Shown: piece after piece, positions 54,367 to 63,697 of the stretch | Layout of the letters: every line of letters starts with the position of its first letter | Numbering within the stretch: the stretch's first letter is position 1 | Source of the DNA: Pseudomonas fulva | Lineage (GTDB): Bacteria; Pseudomonadota; Gammaproteobacteria; Pseudomonadales; Pseudomonadaceae | Direction: 5' to 3' | DNA length: 64,000 bases | Assembly: GCF_015680705.1 (NCBI RefSeq) | Contig: NZ_JADNYP010000004.1 | Span: forward strand, 186,001 to 250,000 | Notes under the pieces: model-generated | Told to the model about the DNA's origin: nothing | Seen by the model: only the letters and a program-made list of their open reading frames with translations | Databases searched by the model: none | Position numbers and translations under genes: made by a program

Positions 54367-55557
54367 TTATAGATTCGTGGAACTGCCAGCCATGGCGTAT
54401 TGCTGGGTGGGCTGTATCTGCCGGGCGATGCTGATGATCTTGCTGGCGTATCCGGGATCGGTGGCATAACCGGCTTTCTGGAGTTCCCTGGCGAACTGCT
54501 CGGGGTTATCGGCCGACTTCACCGCATCTTGATAGCGCGCATTGTTCTGCAGCAGGCTGACCAGGTCATGGAAGCTGTCCTGGTAGGAGTCGTACGAGCG
54601 GAACGCCGCCGTTTCCTTGACGAAGCGGCCCTCGCGAAACTCGCTGGTGATCGCCCGCGCCTGGTCGCCCTGCCAGTTGCCGGAAGCCTTGATGCCGAAC
54701 AGGTTATGGCTGCTGCTGCCATCGGCCGCGCGCATCACCGACTTGCCCCAGCCGGTTTCCAGGGCCGCCTGGGCCACCAGGTAGCGTGGGTCGATGCCGA
54801 TACGCCTGGCGGCCTGCTCGGCCATCGGCAGCATGGTGGCGATGAACTCGTCGCTGTCGGCGAAGCTGCTCTTGACCGGCGCCAACGGCGGCTGAGCCAC
54901 TGCGCGACCCTGGATCTGCAAGCCGGCTGGCGCGGCGAAGGCACGCGCCGGCTGCCAGTCGGCCTTGGCCACGCCGTCACCCTGGCGGGCCGGCAGGCTG
55001 GCGCCGTCGCTGGGCGTCGGGGCGCTGCCAGCCGACGGCACGATGCCAGCCAGCAAGCGGTCGGTGAGTTTGCCCGGCAGGGCCAAACGCCGCGAATTGA
55101 GCGCGGCGACGTCGTTGCGCGGCGCGCTGCCGGCATCGGCCCGCACCGGGTCGGCCACATGCTTGCCCCACAGCGTGGGCTGATTGGCATCGGCACGCGG
55201 GAACGGGCTGGCGCTGGCGACGCTGGCGGCCTTCTGCTTGGACAACTGGCGCATCAGCACATCCTGCAAGCCGATGCCGCCACCTTCGCGGGACATGCTG
55301 ACCGCCAGCTGCTGGTCGTACATGTCCTGGTACTGCTTGACGGTCTCGGTGTTCAGCGGATTGTCGGCGGCCAGCACATCGCTGGCCTTGCGCGAGGCCT
55401 TGAGCATTTCGCTGACGAACAGCGACTCGAACTCCTGCGCCACCTTGCGCAGGTTGCCTTCGCTGTCGCGGTCGCCATGCTTGAGCGAGCTCAGACGATT
55501 GAGGTCGGTGTAGGCGCCGCTGTCGGCGTTTCCGGAAACCAGGCTCTTGGGCGTCAT
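54367..55557 (-). CDS. flgJ: Flagellar rod-assembly protein / muramidase FlgJ
   Basis: Bifunctional protein (396 residues). The N-terminal rod-scaffold domain reads LRKVAQEFESLFVSEMLKASRKAS...TVKQYQDMYDQQLAVSMS. A long Ala/Pro-rich linker (~115-215) follows, then a C-terminal peptidoglycan-hydrolase domain (FIATMLPMAEQAARRIGIDPRYLVAQAALETGWGKSV with catalytic Glu near residue 266, and SHNLFGIKASGNWQG). It locally opens peptidoglycan for the rod. Confidence 0.96.
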   Translation of the reverse strand: MTPKSLVSGNADSGAYTDLNRLSSLKHGDRDSEGNLRKVAQEFESLFVSEMLKASRKASDVLAADNPLNTETVKQYQDMYDQQLAVSMSREGGGIGLQDVLMRQLSKQKAASVASASPFPRADANQPTLWGKHVADPVRADAGSAPRNDVAALNSRRLALPGKLTDRLLAGIVPSAGSAPTPSDGASLPARQGDGVAKADWQPARAFAAPAGLQIQGRAVAQPPLAPVKSSFADSDEFIATMLPMAEQAARRIGIDPRYLVAQAALETGWGKSVMRAADGSSSHNLFGIKASGNWQGDQARAITSEFREGRFVKETAAFRSYDSYQDSFHDLVSLLQNNARYQDAVKSADNPEQFARELQKAGYATDPGYASKIISIARQIQPTQQYAMAGSSTNL

Positions 55558-55568
55558 GGCCAGTGTCC

Positions 55569-56684
55569 TCAGATGACGATCAGGTCGGCCTGCAAGGCGC
55601 CGGCCTGCTTCAAGGCTTCGAGGATCGCCATCAGGTCCCCGGGGGCGGCGCCGACCTGGTTCACCGCACGGACGATCTCGTCCAGGGTGGTGCCAGGGCC
55701 GAACTTGAACATTGGCTTGGCCTCCTGTTCGGCGCTCACGCGCGAGCGCGGCACCACGGCGGTCTGGCCACCGGACAGCGGCCCCGGCTGGCTGACGATC
55801 GGATCCTCGGTGATGGTCACGGTCAGGCTGCCATGGGTCACCGCGGCCGGCGAAACCTTGACGTTCTGGCCGATGACGATGGTCCCGGTGCGCGAATTGA
55901 TGATCACCTTGGCCACTGCCTGGCCGGGGTCGATCTCCAGGTTCTCGAGCACCGAGAGGTAGTCGACACGCTGGCTGGGGTCCATCGGCGCGGTGACTTG
56001 CACCGAACCGCCGTCCAGGGCCTGGGCCACGCCAGGGCCGAGCAGCTCGTTGACCTTGTCGACGATGTGCTTGGCGGTGGTGAAGTCCGGCCGGTTGAGG
56101 TTCAGGGTCAGGCTGTTGCCCTGGTTGAAGCCGCTCGGCACCGCGCGCTCGACGGTGGCGCCGCCAGGAATGCGCCCGGCCGACGGGACGTTGACGGTGA
56201 TGCGCGAGCCGTCGCGGCCTTCGGCATCGAAACCGCCAACCACCAGGTTGCCCTGGGCGATCGCATAGACATTGCCGTCGATGCCCTTGAGCGGGGTCAT
56301 CAGCAGGCTGCCGCCGCGCAGGCTCTTGGAGTTGCCGATCGACGACACGGTGATGTCGATCACCTGGCCGGGCTTGGCGAAGGCCGGCAGGTCGGCATGC
56401 ACCGAGACCGCCGCGACGTTCTTGAGCTGCACGTTGCCAGAGCCAGCCGGCACCTTGATGCCGAATTGCGAAAGCATGTTGTTGAAGGTCTGCAAGGTGA
56501 ACGGCGTCTGGGTGGTCTGGTCACCGGTACCGTTGAGCCCGACCACCAGGCCGTAGCCGATCAGCTGGTTGGTACGCACCCCGGAAATGCTGGCGATGTC
56601 CTTCAGGCGCTCGGCATGGGCGCCGAGGGCGAAGCTCAGGACGAACGCAGCGGCAAGCAACTGCCTGATCTTGAACATGGGCAT
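55569..56684 (-). CDS. flgI: Flagellar P-ring protein FlgI
   Basis: Periplasmic P-ring subunit (371 residues) with a signal peptide ([19 protein letters not shown]). The mature start is [33 protein letters not shown], the family hallmark. ATG 56682-56684 is used; an ATG two codons later is equally possible. Confidence 0.97.
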   Translation of the reverse strand: MPMFKIRQLLAAAFVLSFALGAHAERLKDIASISGVRTNQLIGYGLVVGLNGTGDQTTQTPFTLQTFNNMLSQFGIKVPAGSGNVQLKNVAAVSVHADLPAFAKPGQVIDITVSSIGNSKSLRGGSLLMTPLKGIDGNVYAIAQGNLVVGGFDAEGRDGSRITVNVPSAGRIPGGATVERAVPSGFNQGNSLTLNLNRPDFTTAKHIVDKVNELLGPGVAQALDGGSVQVTAPMDPSQRVDYLSVLENLEIDPGQAVAKVIINSRTGTIVIGQNVKVSPAAVTHGSLTVTITEDPIVSQPGPLSGGQTAVVPRSRVSAEQEAKPMFKFGPGTTLDEIVRAVNQVGAAPGDLMAILEALKQAGALQADLIVI

Positions 56685-56690
56685 CGTGAC

Positions 56691-57386
56691 TCAGAAAGGC
56701 CAAAGCGGGCTGAGGAAGAAGCGGTCCAGCCATCCCGGCTGGCTGGCATCGGCGAACGAACCGGTGCCCGAATAGGTGATCCGCGCATCGGCCACGCGGG
56801 TCGAGGGCACGGTGTTGTCGGTGGCGATGTCATCGGCGCGGATCAGCCCGGCGATGCGCACCAGCTCGTCGCCAGTGTTGAGCGTCAGCCATTTTTCGCC
56901 ACGCACGGCGATGATACCGTTTGGCAGCACGTCGGCCACGGTCACGGTGATCGAACCGGTCAGGGTATTGCCCTGGGCTGCCTTGCTGTCGCCCTTGGTC
57001 GAGCGATCGCCGCTGTAGCCGGCATCGAGCGACAGGTCGCCGCCACCGAACGGGTTGTTGGTGTTGGGCGAGGCGCCGAACAGCGAGGTCAGGCCGAGCT
57101 TGGCGTTGCTGTTCTTGGCGATCTGCGAATTGGCGCTCTTGCTCGCCGAAGTGCGCTCGTTGAGGGTGATGGTGATGATGTCGCCGACCCGGAACGCCTT
57201 GCGGTCGCCATACAGGTTCTGTTCGAACCCGGCCTGGTAGATCGAGCCGTTGTTGGCCGCCGCCGGCAAGGGAGTACGCGGCAGCACCGGCGCGTAGTAC
57301 GGATCGTTGGGCTTGGCCACTGGCGCGACACAACCGGCCAGCGACAACGCCCCACCGAGGACGAAGACGGAAAACAGACGATGCAT
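56691..57386 (-). CDS. flgH: Flagellar L-ring lipoprotein FlgH
   Basis: Outer-membrane L-ring lipoprotein (231 residues). The lipobox LSLAGC places the lipidated Cys at 19. The conserved [27 protein letters not shown] and [30 protein letters not shown] confirm the family. It ends ...[13 protein letters not shown]. Confidence 0.97.
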   Translation of the reverse strand: MHRLFSVFVLGGALSLAGCVAPVAKPNDPYYAPVLPRTPLPAAANNGSIYQAGFEQNLYGDRKAFRVGDIITITLNERTSASKSANSQIAKNSNAKLGLTSLFGASPNTNNPFGGGDLSLDAGYSGDRSTKGDSKAAQGNTLTGSITVTVADVLPNGIIAVRGEKWLTLNTGDELVRIAGLIRADDIATDNTVPSTRVADARITYSGTGSFADASQPGWLDRFFLSPLWPF

Positions 57387-57443
57387 GACGCTTACCTCAC
57401 GGTGTAACGGGCGCTGCGGGCGCAGCCGGGTCGCTTTGAAGGT

Positions 57444-58229
57444 TTACAGCTGCTGGGTCACGAACGAGAGCATCTGATCGGCGGTGGAGATGACCTTGGA
57501 GTTCATCTCGTAGGCGCGCTGGGTGGTGATCATGTTGACCAGCTCTTCCACGGTGCTGACGTTGGAGTTTTCCAGGGTCTGCTGCAAGGTGGTGCCGAAG
57601 CCGTTGAGGCCTGGCGTGCCGATCTGCGGCGCACCGCTGGCGGCGGTCTCCATGAACAGGTTGCCACCGATGGCCTGCAGGCCGGCCGGGTTGATGAAGT
57701 CGGCGGTCTGCAGGTTGCCGATGATCTGCGCGGCCGGGTTGCCGGCGGTGGTGATCGAGACGGTGCCGTCCTGGCCGACGGTGAAGGTCTGCGCCTCTGG
57801 CGGCACGACGATCGCCGGCTCCAGGGCGTAGCCATTGGCCGTGACGATCTGGCCATCGGAGTTGAGGTGGAAGGTGCCGTCACGGGTATAGGAAACGGTG
57901 CCATCAGGCTGCATGACCTGGAAGAAACCGCGGCCGTTGATAGCCATGTCCAGCGGGTTCTCGGTGGTCTGGAGGCTGCCGGCGGTGAAGTTCTTCTGGG
58001 TGCCGACGATGCGCACGCCGGTACCGACCTGCAGGCCCGACGGTAGCTCGCTGTCCTGGGTCGACTGGGCGCCTGGCTGGCGCTTGACCTGGTACAGCAG
58101 GTCCTGGAACTCGGCCCGGTCACGCTTGAAGCCGGTGGTCGAGACGTTGGCCAGGTTGTTGGAAATCACCGCCAGGTTGGTGTCCTGGGCGGAAAGGCCG
58201 GTTTTAGCGACCCAAAGAGCCGGAAGCAT
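57444..58229 (-). CDS. flgG: Distal rod protein FlgG
   Basis: Rod protein of 261 residues. The N-terminal motif is MLPALWVAKTGLSAQDTNLAVISNNLANVSTTGFKRDR and the C-terminal is NVSTVEELVNMITTQRAYEMNSKVISTADQMLSFV. It follows flgF by 46 bases. Confidence 0.97.
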   Translation of the reverse strand: MLPALWVAKTGLSAQDTNLAVISNNLANVSTTGFKRDRAEFQDLLYQVKRQPGAQSTQDSELPSGLQVGTGVRIVGTQKNFTAGSLQTTENPLDMAINGRGFFQVMQPDGTVSYTRDGTFHLNSDGQIVTANGYALEPAIVVPPEAQTFTVGQDGTVSITTAGNPAAQIIGNLQTADFINPAGLQAIGGNLFMETAASGAPQIGTPGLNGFGTTLQQTLENSNVSTVEELVNMITTQRAYEMNSKVISTADQMLSFVTQQL

Positions 58230-58275
58230 GCTGTTCTCCTCGTACGCCTGGATTACGGCGCCCGTTCAAATGTGA

Positions 58276-59016
58276 TTAGCCGATTTGCAAAACCCGGGCC
58301 ATGGCTTCGTCGCCTTCCTTGGCCGTGTTCATCATCTTGACGTGCAGCTCGAACTGGCGGGACAGCGCCAGGACCGAAGTCATCTCCTCGACGGCGTTGA
58401 CGTTGCTCGCCTCGAGAAAGCCCGACACCACCCTCACGCCGGCGTCGGCCTGGACAGGCTGGCCGTCCTTGGTGTGCAGCATGCCGTCGGCACCCTTGGT
58501 CAGACTGGCGATGTCCGGGTTGACCAGCTTGATGCGGTCGACTTCCGCCATTACCCGGGGGTCTTCGCCCATCGCCCGGATGCTGAGCGTGCCATCGTCG
58601 CCGATCTCGACCTTCTGCTCGGGCGGCACGGCAATCGGGCCGCCATTGCCCAGCACCGGCATGCCGTTGCCGGCCCGCAGTACGCCGAGGGCGTCGATGT
58701 TCAGACTGCCGGTGCGCACGTAGGCTTCGCTGCCGTCAGGCGCCTGTACGGCGATGAAACCGTTGCCGCTGACCGCCACGTCGAGTTCGCGGCCGGTTTC
58801 CTGCAGCGCGCCGGGCGTGAAGTCGGTGGCCGGACGCTCGGTCAGAGCGTAAGCCCGCGCCGGAAAGCTGTCGCCGAACACTGGCATCGAACGCGCCTGC
58901 TCCAGGTCGCGCTGGAAGCCGTTGGTCGACAGGTTGGCCAGGTTGTTGGCGTGGGCCCGCTGCGCCAGTGCGTTCTGGCTGGCACCGGTCATGGCCACGT
59001 AAAGCATCTTGTCCAT
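58276..59016 (-). CDS. flgF: Proximal rod protein FlgF
   Basis: Rod protein of 246 residues: MDKMLYVAMTGASQNALAQRAHANNLANLSTNGFQRDL, then FLEASNVNAVEEMTSVLALSRQFELHVKMMNTA. ATG 59014-59016 has GAGGAG upstream. It is the first gene of the flgFGHIJKL unit, with a sigma-54 site about 50 bases before it. Confidence 0.97.
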   Translation of the reverse strand: MDKMLYVAMTGASQNALAQRAHANNLANLSTNGFQRDLEQARSMPVFGDSFPARAYALTERPATDFTPGALQETGRELDVAVSGNGFIAVQAPDGSEAYVRTGSLNIDALGVLRAGNGMPVLGNGGPIAVPPEQKVEIGDDGTLSIRAMGEDPRVMAEVDRIKLVNPDIASLTKGADGMLHTKDGQPVQADAGVRVVSGFLEASNVNAVEEMTSVLALSRQFELHVKMMNTAKEGDEAMARVLQIG

Positions 59017-59064
59017 GGATTCTCCTCTGCGCGACGGCGGTCGCGTGCTCATTGCGCTTGCCTA

Positions 59065-59081
59065 AGCAATTATCGAACCAA
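59065..59081 (-). promoter_or_regulatory. Sigma-54 promoter of flgF
   Basis: The minus strand reads TTGGTTCGATAATTGCT: GG-N10-GC spacing with TTGCT at -12; the -24 flank (TTGGTT) departs more from TGGCA than the other sites. In Pseudomonas this operon depends on FleR. Confidence 0.75.
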
Positions 59082-59174
59082 CACCGCAAAGCCCCGTAGT
59101 TAGAGGGTTGCGAGAGGAACGGAAAGGATCGAGCGTCAGTTTGCCGGCAACTTGTCGCCGGTAGCAGCACGCGT

Positions 59175-59369
59175 TCAGCGATCCCGGCATCCGGCGTTGC
59201 GGTAGGGGCCGGCGTGCAACACCCAACCGCTGCCCGGGCTGAACTGCGCGCACAGGTAGCGACCGGTGGCGCTGCTCTGCCATTTGAACCACGGCGCCGG
59301 GGCGGCTTGCGCGGGGCCGGTCAGGAGTAGCAAGGTCAGCAGGGGCAATAGCGTCTTGGCTGTCTTCAA
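59175..59369 (-). CDS. Small secreted hypothetical protein
   Basis: A 64-residue protein with a clear signal peptide (KTLLPLLTLLLLTGPAQAAP) and a ~40-residue mature part with two Cys (YLCAQFSPGSGW, NAGCRDR), possibly disulfide-linked. The start is TTG 59367-59369 with GAGG seven bases upstream; no ATG is available. It lies between flgE and the flgF promoter on the same strand. No function is recognised. Confidence 0.6.
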   Translation of the reverse strand: MKTAKTLLPLLTLLLLTGPAQAAPAPWFKWQSSATGRYLCAQFSPGSGWVLHAGPYRNAGCRDR

Positions 59370-59550
59370 CTGGGGGCCTCGTGAGGGGCGAGGGTGACGG
59401 CGCCTGGGCGGGACTGGGCAGGAGCAGCTGCGTCAGAGGCGATTGCAGCGCTGCGTTGGAGGCTACTGTGCGGCCTATCGCGACACGGCGGCCGCCCCTG
59501 CATCGGCACGGCCTGCCGGCGGGCGGCGGAGCAGCCAGCCGGCATGACCA
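59370..59550. other. Spacer downstream of flgE
   Basis: About 180 GC-rich bases between flgE and the small secreted-protein gene. No promoter consensus, intrinsic terminator or open frame was convincing. Confidence 0.4.
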
Positions 59551-60870
59551 TCAGGTCATCTGGATGATGGTCTGCATCACCGTGCTTTCCGTGGAAATGG
59601 TCTTGGCGTTGGCCTGGTAGTTGCTCTGCGCCTTGATCAGGTTGACCAGCTCGCCGGTCAGGTCGACGTTGGAATCTTCCAGCGCACCGCCGGCGATCTT
59701 GCCGAGCGTGCCAGTGTCAGGCTGGCCGACGATCGGCACGCCCGAAGCATACGACTCCTTCCAGTTGGTGCCGCCAACCGGCGACAGGCCCTGGACGTTG
59801 GCGAAGTTGGCGACCGCGACCTGGCCGATCACCTTGTTCTGGCCATTGGTGAAGTTGGCGAACAGGTTGCCGCCCTCGTCCACCGCCAGCCCGGTCAGTT
59901 CACCAGTGGCATAGCCGTCCTGGTTCTTCGCGGTGGTGGCCGAGGCGGAGTTGTACTGGGTCGTGGCGAGCATGTCGACGGTCACCCCGCCTGCCCGCGC
60001 CACCGCGCCATTGCTGGCCCAGGTGCCTGCCGCGGTCTTCTCGGCAGGTACCCAGCCATCGAGCCGGAAGGTCTTGTCCTCGCCGATCGACAGGCCGCCC
60101 GGGACCGCGCCAGGGGTCAGCGCGGCGGTGTCGAGCGTGCCGTCGGACTTGAACGGCAGCTGGTTGACCAGCGGTGTGCTCTGGGTCGGATCGCTCGGGT
60201 TGCGCCCGTCGATGGTGCTGTACATGGTCCAGGAGTTGCTGGCGCTGTCCTTGACGAAATACTGGTTCAGCTGGTGGGCATTGCCCTGGCTGTCGAACAC
60301 ATCGGTGTTGAAGGTGTAGTTGTAGGTGCTGACGTTGGCGGGGTCGAATGGCGTGACCGTCGGCGCACTGGCGCTGGAGTTGAGGTTCACGGTCTCGTTG
60401 ACCCGCGAGGTCGGCTTGGGCGACAGGTTGGACGTGTCGATCTTGAGGTTGGTGAGAATGCCCTGCACCACTTCGCCATCTTCGTTCACCGAGTAGCCTT
60501 GCAGGTTGGAACCGGCGGCGTTGACGATGTAGCCGTCCTTGTCGCTCTGGAACGCGCCGGCGCGGGTGTACAGCTTCGAGCCGTTGTCGTCCAGGGCGAA
60601 GAAGCCGCTGCCCTGGATCGCCAGGTCGAGGCTCTGGCCGGTGCTGACGATGTTGCCGGAGGTGAACATCTGCGACACCGCCGCGGTGGTGACGCCGCTG
60701 CCGACCGTGGTCTTGCCGCTGGTGCCGCGGATCGAGGCCGCGTACTGGTCGGCGAACTCCGCGCGCGAAGCCTTGAAGCCGGTGGTGGCGACGTTGGCGA
60801 TGTTGTTGCCGGTGACGTTCAGGGCCTTGTTGGCCGCGTACAATCCGCTAAGGCCGATATTGAAAGACAT
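59551..60870 (-). CDS. flgE: Flagellar hook protein FlgE
   Basis: Hook subunit (439 residues). The N-terminus is MSFNIGLSGLYAANKALNVTGNNIANVATTGFKASRAEFADQ and the C-terminus SNVDLTGELVNLIKAQSNYQANAKTISTESTVMQTIIQ. The central beta domains include YNYTFNTDVFDSQGNAHQLNQYFVK. ATG 60868-60870 is used, with GGAG upstream. Confidence 0.97.
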   Translation of the reverse strand: MSFNIGLSGLYAANKALNVTGNNIANVATTGFKASRAEFADQYAASIRGTSGKTTVGSGVTTAAVSQMFTSGNIVSTGQSLDLAIQGSGFFALDDNGSKLYTRAGAFQSDKDGYIVNAAGSNLQGYSVNEDGEVVQGILTNLKIDTSNLSPKPTSRVNETVNLNSSASAPTVTPFDPANVSTYNYTFNTDVFDSQGNAHQLNQYFVKDSASNSWTMYSTIDGRNPSDPTQSTPLVNQLPFKSDGTLDTAALTPGAVPGGLSIGEDKTFRLDGWVPAEKTAAGTWASNGAVARAGGVTVDMLATTQYNSASATTAKNQDGYATGELTGLAVDEGGNLFANFTNGQNKVIGQVAVANFANVQGLSPVGGTNWKESYASGVPIVGQPDTGTLGKIAGGALEDSNVDLTGELVNLIKAQSNYQANAKTISTESTVMQTIIQMT

Positions 60871-60899
60871 GCTGCTCACTCCTGCCGTTCGAACCGGCC

Positions 60900-61601
60900 T
60901 CAGATTCCAATGGTTTGTACTTTCGACAGGGCCACGCTACCCAGGCCTGCCAGGTTCAACATCATTTCCGACCCGCTGCCGCCCAGCGACACGCTGGTCA
61001 CGGTTGCCGGCAGGCTGGTGGTCATCGCCGTCTCGGTGCCATCCACGTCGGCGCTGGCCTTGAAGGTGTAGACGCCCGAGGCCAGGGTCTGGCCGGCACT
61101 GTCCTTGCCATCCCAGGCGAAGCCGACATTGCCGGCTGCCTGGCTGCCCAGGTCGAGGCTGCGCACCAGGGTACCCTCGGCGTCATAGATGCCGACCTTC
61201 AGCGCGCCACTGGAGGCGGTCAGGCTGACCAGGCCGTCGAGCTGCTTGCTGGTGTCCACCTGCGCCGTGTCGCTCTGCACGATGACGCTGCGCCCGACCA
61301 GGGACGAAGCCTGCAGCGCCTGGGACGACTGGAAGCCACTGAGGATCGAGGACACCGAACCGTTGAGCGTCTGCATGCTCTCCAGGCTGCTGAACTGCGC
61401 CAGCTGGGCGACGAACTCGCCGTTGTCCTGCGGGTCGAGCGGGTTCTGGTTCTGCATCTGGGTGACCAGCAACTGCAGGAAGGCATCCTTGCCCAAGGCG
61501 CTGCCCGCCGTGCCGGTATTGCCGTTGGTAGGGCTGTCGGCCTTCTGTAGCGAACTCAGGACGGAGTTGGCGACTCCGCTGGTGGAATCGATGGTGCTCA
61601 T
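60900..61601 (-). CDS. flgD: Hook scaffolding protein FlgD
   Basis: Hook cap (233 residues) with the conserved N-terminal LGKDAFLQLLVTQMQNQNPLDPQDNGEFVAQLAQFSSLESMQ and FlgD Ig/tudor-like C-domain (VGFAWDGKDSAGQTLASGVYTFKASADVDG). It sits between flgC and flgE. Confidence 0.97.
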   Translation of the reverse strand: MSTIDSTSGVANSVLSSLQKADSPTNGNTGTAGSALGKDAFLQLLVTQMQNQNPLDPQDNGEFVAQLAQFSSLESMQTLNGSVSSILSGFQSSQALQASSLVGRSVIVQSDTAQVDTSKQLDGLVSLTASSGALKVGIYDAEGTLVRSLDLGSQAAGNVGFAWDGKDSAGQTLASGVYTFKASADVDGTETAMTTSLPATVTSVSLGGSGSEMMLNLAGLGSVALSKVQTIGI

Positions 61602-61614
61602 AGGGTCATCCCGT

Positions 61615-62058
61615 TCACTGACCCAGGGTCAGCACTTTCTGCATCATGGTCTTGGCCGTGTTCATCAACTCGGCATTGGTCTGGAACGAACGGCTGGCCG
61701 AGATCATGTCGGCCATCTCCTCCACCACGTTGACGTTCGGGTAATAGACGTAGCCGTCCTTGTTCGCCGCCGGATGGTTGGGCTCGTAGCGCGCCTCGAG
61801 GTTGCTCTGGTCCTCGACGATACCCATCACCTGCACGCCCTGCCCCGCCTCGCCCTGGTCCTCGAACAGCGACTGGCCGCTGCCGGCCTGGGCCTGCTGG
61901 AAGGTGGTGGCGAACACCGGGTGACGCGCGCGATAGGTCTGGTCGATGCTCGAGGAGACGGTCTCGGCGTTGGCGATGTTGGAAGCCACGGTGTTGAGCC
62001 GGGTGTTCTGGGCACTCATGCCGCTACCGGCGATGTTGAAGACGTTGGCCAGGGACAT
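61615..62058 (-). CDS. flgC: Proximal rod protein FlgC
   Basis: Rod protein of 147 residues: MSLANVFNIAGSGMSAQNTRLNTVASNIANAETVSSS, then GYVYYPNVNVVEEMADMISASRSFQTNAELMNTAKTMMQKVL. ATG 62056-62058 is chosen because GGAG lies seven bases upstream; an ATG two codons earlier overlaps the flgB stop. Confidence 0.97.
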   Translation of the reverse strand: MSLANVFNIAGSGMSAQNTRLNTVASNIANAETVSSSIDQTYRARHPVFATTFQQAQAGSGQSLFEDQGEAGQGVQVMGIVEDQSNLEARYEPNHPAANKDGYVYYPNVNVVEEMADMISASRSFQTNAELMNTAKTMMQKVLTLGQ

Positions 62059-62060
62059 GG

Positions 62061-62468
62061 TCATTCTCCGCGCAGGGCCGAGATCAGCCCTTTGAATTTG
62101 CTATTGAGCAAGGTGAAGCTGGCCTGGAAGTCGATGGCGTTCTGCGCGTAGCTCGACTGCTCCATCTGGGCATCCACGGTGTTCTGGTCGAGCGAGGGCT
62201 GCATGGGCGTGCGGTACTTGAGCACGTCGTCGGCCGATGCCAGGCCCTCGGCCTCGATATGCCGGGCGCTGGTCCGTTCCAGGGCGATACGGCCGTTCTG
62301 ACTCTTCTGCGCCTCGGCCGCCAGCAGCGAGGCGAAGTCCAGGTCGCGCGCCTTGTAGTTGGGGGTATCGGCGTTGGCGATGTTGTTGGCCAGCACTTCG
62401 GCACGCTGGGCACGGAAACCCAGCGCCTTCTCGTGAATGCCTAGCGCCTTGTCGAAACTGATGCTCAT
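62061..62468 (-). CDS. flgB: Proximal rod protein FlgB
   Basis: Rod protein of 135 residues with LGFRAQRAEVLANNIANADTPNYKARDLDF and the C-terminal AIDFQASFTLLNSKFKGLISALRGE. It is the first gene of flgBCDE; ATG 62466-62468 lies about 50 bases after a near-perfect sigma-54 promoter. Confidence 0.97.
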   Translation of the reverse strand: MSISFDKALGIHEKALGFRAQRAEVLANNIANADTPNYKARDLDFASLLAAEAQKSQNGRIALERTSARHIEAEGLASADDVLKYRTPMQPSLDQNTVDAQMEQSSYAQNAIDFQASFTLLNSKFKGLISALRGE

Positions 62469-62517
62469 GTCGGGAAAACCTTCGGAGGTTGGCCGGAATT
62501 GCTCGATGCCAACCCAC

Positions 62518-62534
62518 AGCAAGGCTTGTGCCAA
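62518..62534 (-). promoter_or_regulatory. Sigma-54 promoter of flgB
   Basis: The minus strand reads TTGGCACAAGCCTTGCT, nearly the full consensus TTGGCAC-N5-TTGC with GG-N10-GC spacing. It is the best sigma-54 match in the window. Confidence 0.92.
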
Positions 62535-62587
62535 CCTGGCCAAACCCAATGAATACGGGACGCAGGACAATTTCGCGAAGCGCCACT

Positions 62588-62806
62588 GTCAGAAAAGCGG
62601 CAAGCGTTGGGGGGAGAAGCGGCAAGCGGCAGGCGGCCAGCGGCAAGAAAAAGCCGCGCGGGCAGGTGGTTTCGAGCCGCAGGCTGCAAGCAGGACGCGT
62701 GGAGTTCGCATGCGCCACCATCTGCTGGAGCTAGCCACCCGTGAGCCCGCCGCCGTACGGCTCCTCTTCGCTGGCCGCTAGCGGCTTTGCGGCTTGCTGG
62801 TAGCGA
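62588..62806. repeat. Long imperfect inverted repeat downstream of cheR
   Basis: The left part (AAGCGGCAAGCGGCAGGCGG..., CCAGCGGCAAGAAAAAGCCGC) is complementary in blocks to the right part (GCTGGCCGCTAGCGGCTTTG, CGGCTTGCTGG). The unit GCGGCAAGC recurs as short direct repeats. It fills the rest of the 347-base gap between flgB and cheR, and probably is a cluster of REP-type elements that also folds the cheR transcript end. Confidence 0.55.
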
Positions 62807-62815
62807 CTTGGGGGC

Positions 62816-63643
62816 TCACTTGGCCTTATAGATGATCCCCGGGCTGCACTGGACCATCTGGTAGTGATCGGGCAGGCCGTTCAGCGCCTCGGAAGCGCCT
62901 AGGAACAGGTAGCCGCCAGGCTTGAGCACGCTGTGGATGCGCAGCAGGATGTCCTTCTTGACCTGGGCCGAAAAGTAGATCAGCACGTTGCGGCAGAAGA
63001 CCACGTCGAACTTGCCCAGGCTTGCATAGTTGTCGAGCAGGTTGAAGGCGCGAAACTCGACACGACTGCGGATTGCCGGCTTGACCGCCCAGCGCCCTGC
63101 CCCGCGACCGTCGAAATAGCGCTGCAGGCGCTCCTGCGAGAGGCCGCGGGCGATCGCCAGGCTGTCGTATTCGCCAGTCTTGCAGTTGGCCAGCATGGCG
63201 CCGGACAGGTCAGTGGCGACGATCTGCGCGCCGGCCTTGAGCTGGCCAAGGTTGCCGCGCTCGAACTCGTCGATGGCCATGGACAGCGAATAGGGTTCCT
63301 GCCCGGAGGAGCAGGCAGCCGACCAGATGCGCAGGCGCTGGCCAGGACTGTTGCGCACGAACTCGGGAATGACCCGGTTCTTGAGCACCTCGAACGGATA
63401 GGTATCGCGAAACCACAGGGTTTCGTTGGTGGTCATGGCATCCACCACCTGCTCGCGCAGCCCGCCTCGCGGCTGGGTCTGCAGGCGCTGGACCAGTTCG
63501 CCGAGCGACTTGATGCCCTGTTGCTCCATCAGCTTGTTGAGACGGCTGGAGACCAGGTATTGCTTGTTCTCCCCCAACAGAATCCCACAGGCTTTCTCCA
63601 GGAACACCCGGAACTGCTCAAAATCCAAATTACCCGTAGACAA
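62816..63643 (-). CDS. cheR: Chemoreceptor methyltransferase CheR
   Basis: SAM-dependent glutamate methyltransferase (275 residues). The N-terminal helical domain (FEQFRVFLEKACGILLGENKQYLVSSRLNKLM) is followed by TTNETLWFRDTYPFEVL and the SAM site LRIWSAACSSGQEPYSLSMAI, then FDVVFCRNVLIYF. The start is TTG 63641-63643 with GAGG upstream, giving MSTGNLDFEQF; no ATG exists in this region of the frame. It is paired with cheV. Confidence 0.96.
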   Translation of the reverse strand: MSTGNLDFEQFRVFLEKACGILLGENKQYLVSSRLNKLMEQQGIKSLGELVQRLQTQPRGGLREQVVDAMTTNETLWFRDTYPFEVLKNRVIPEFVRNSPGQRLRIWSAACSSGQEPYSLSMAIDEFERGNLGQLKAGAQIVATDLSGAMLANCKTGEYDSLAIARGLSQERLQRYFDGRGAGRWAVKPAIRSRVEFRAFNLLDNYASLGKFDVVFCRNVLIYFSAQVKKDILLRIHSVLKPGGYLFLGASEALNGLPDHYQMVQCSPGIIYKAK

Positions 63644-63697
63644 AGCTGCCGCCTCTCGAATCTCATGTAGCGCCAGGGCCGGCGGCCCCAGGCGGGT

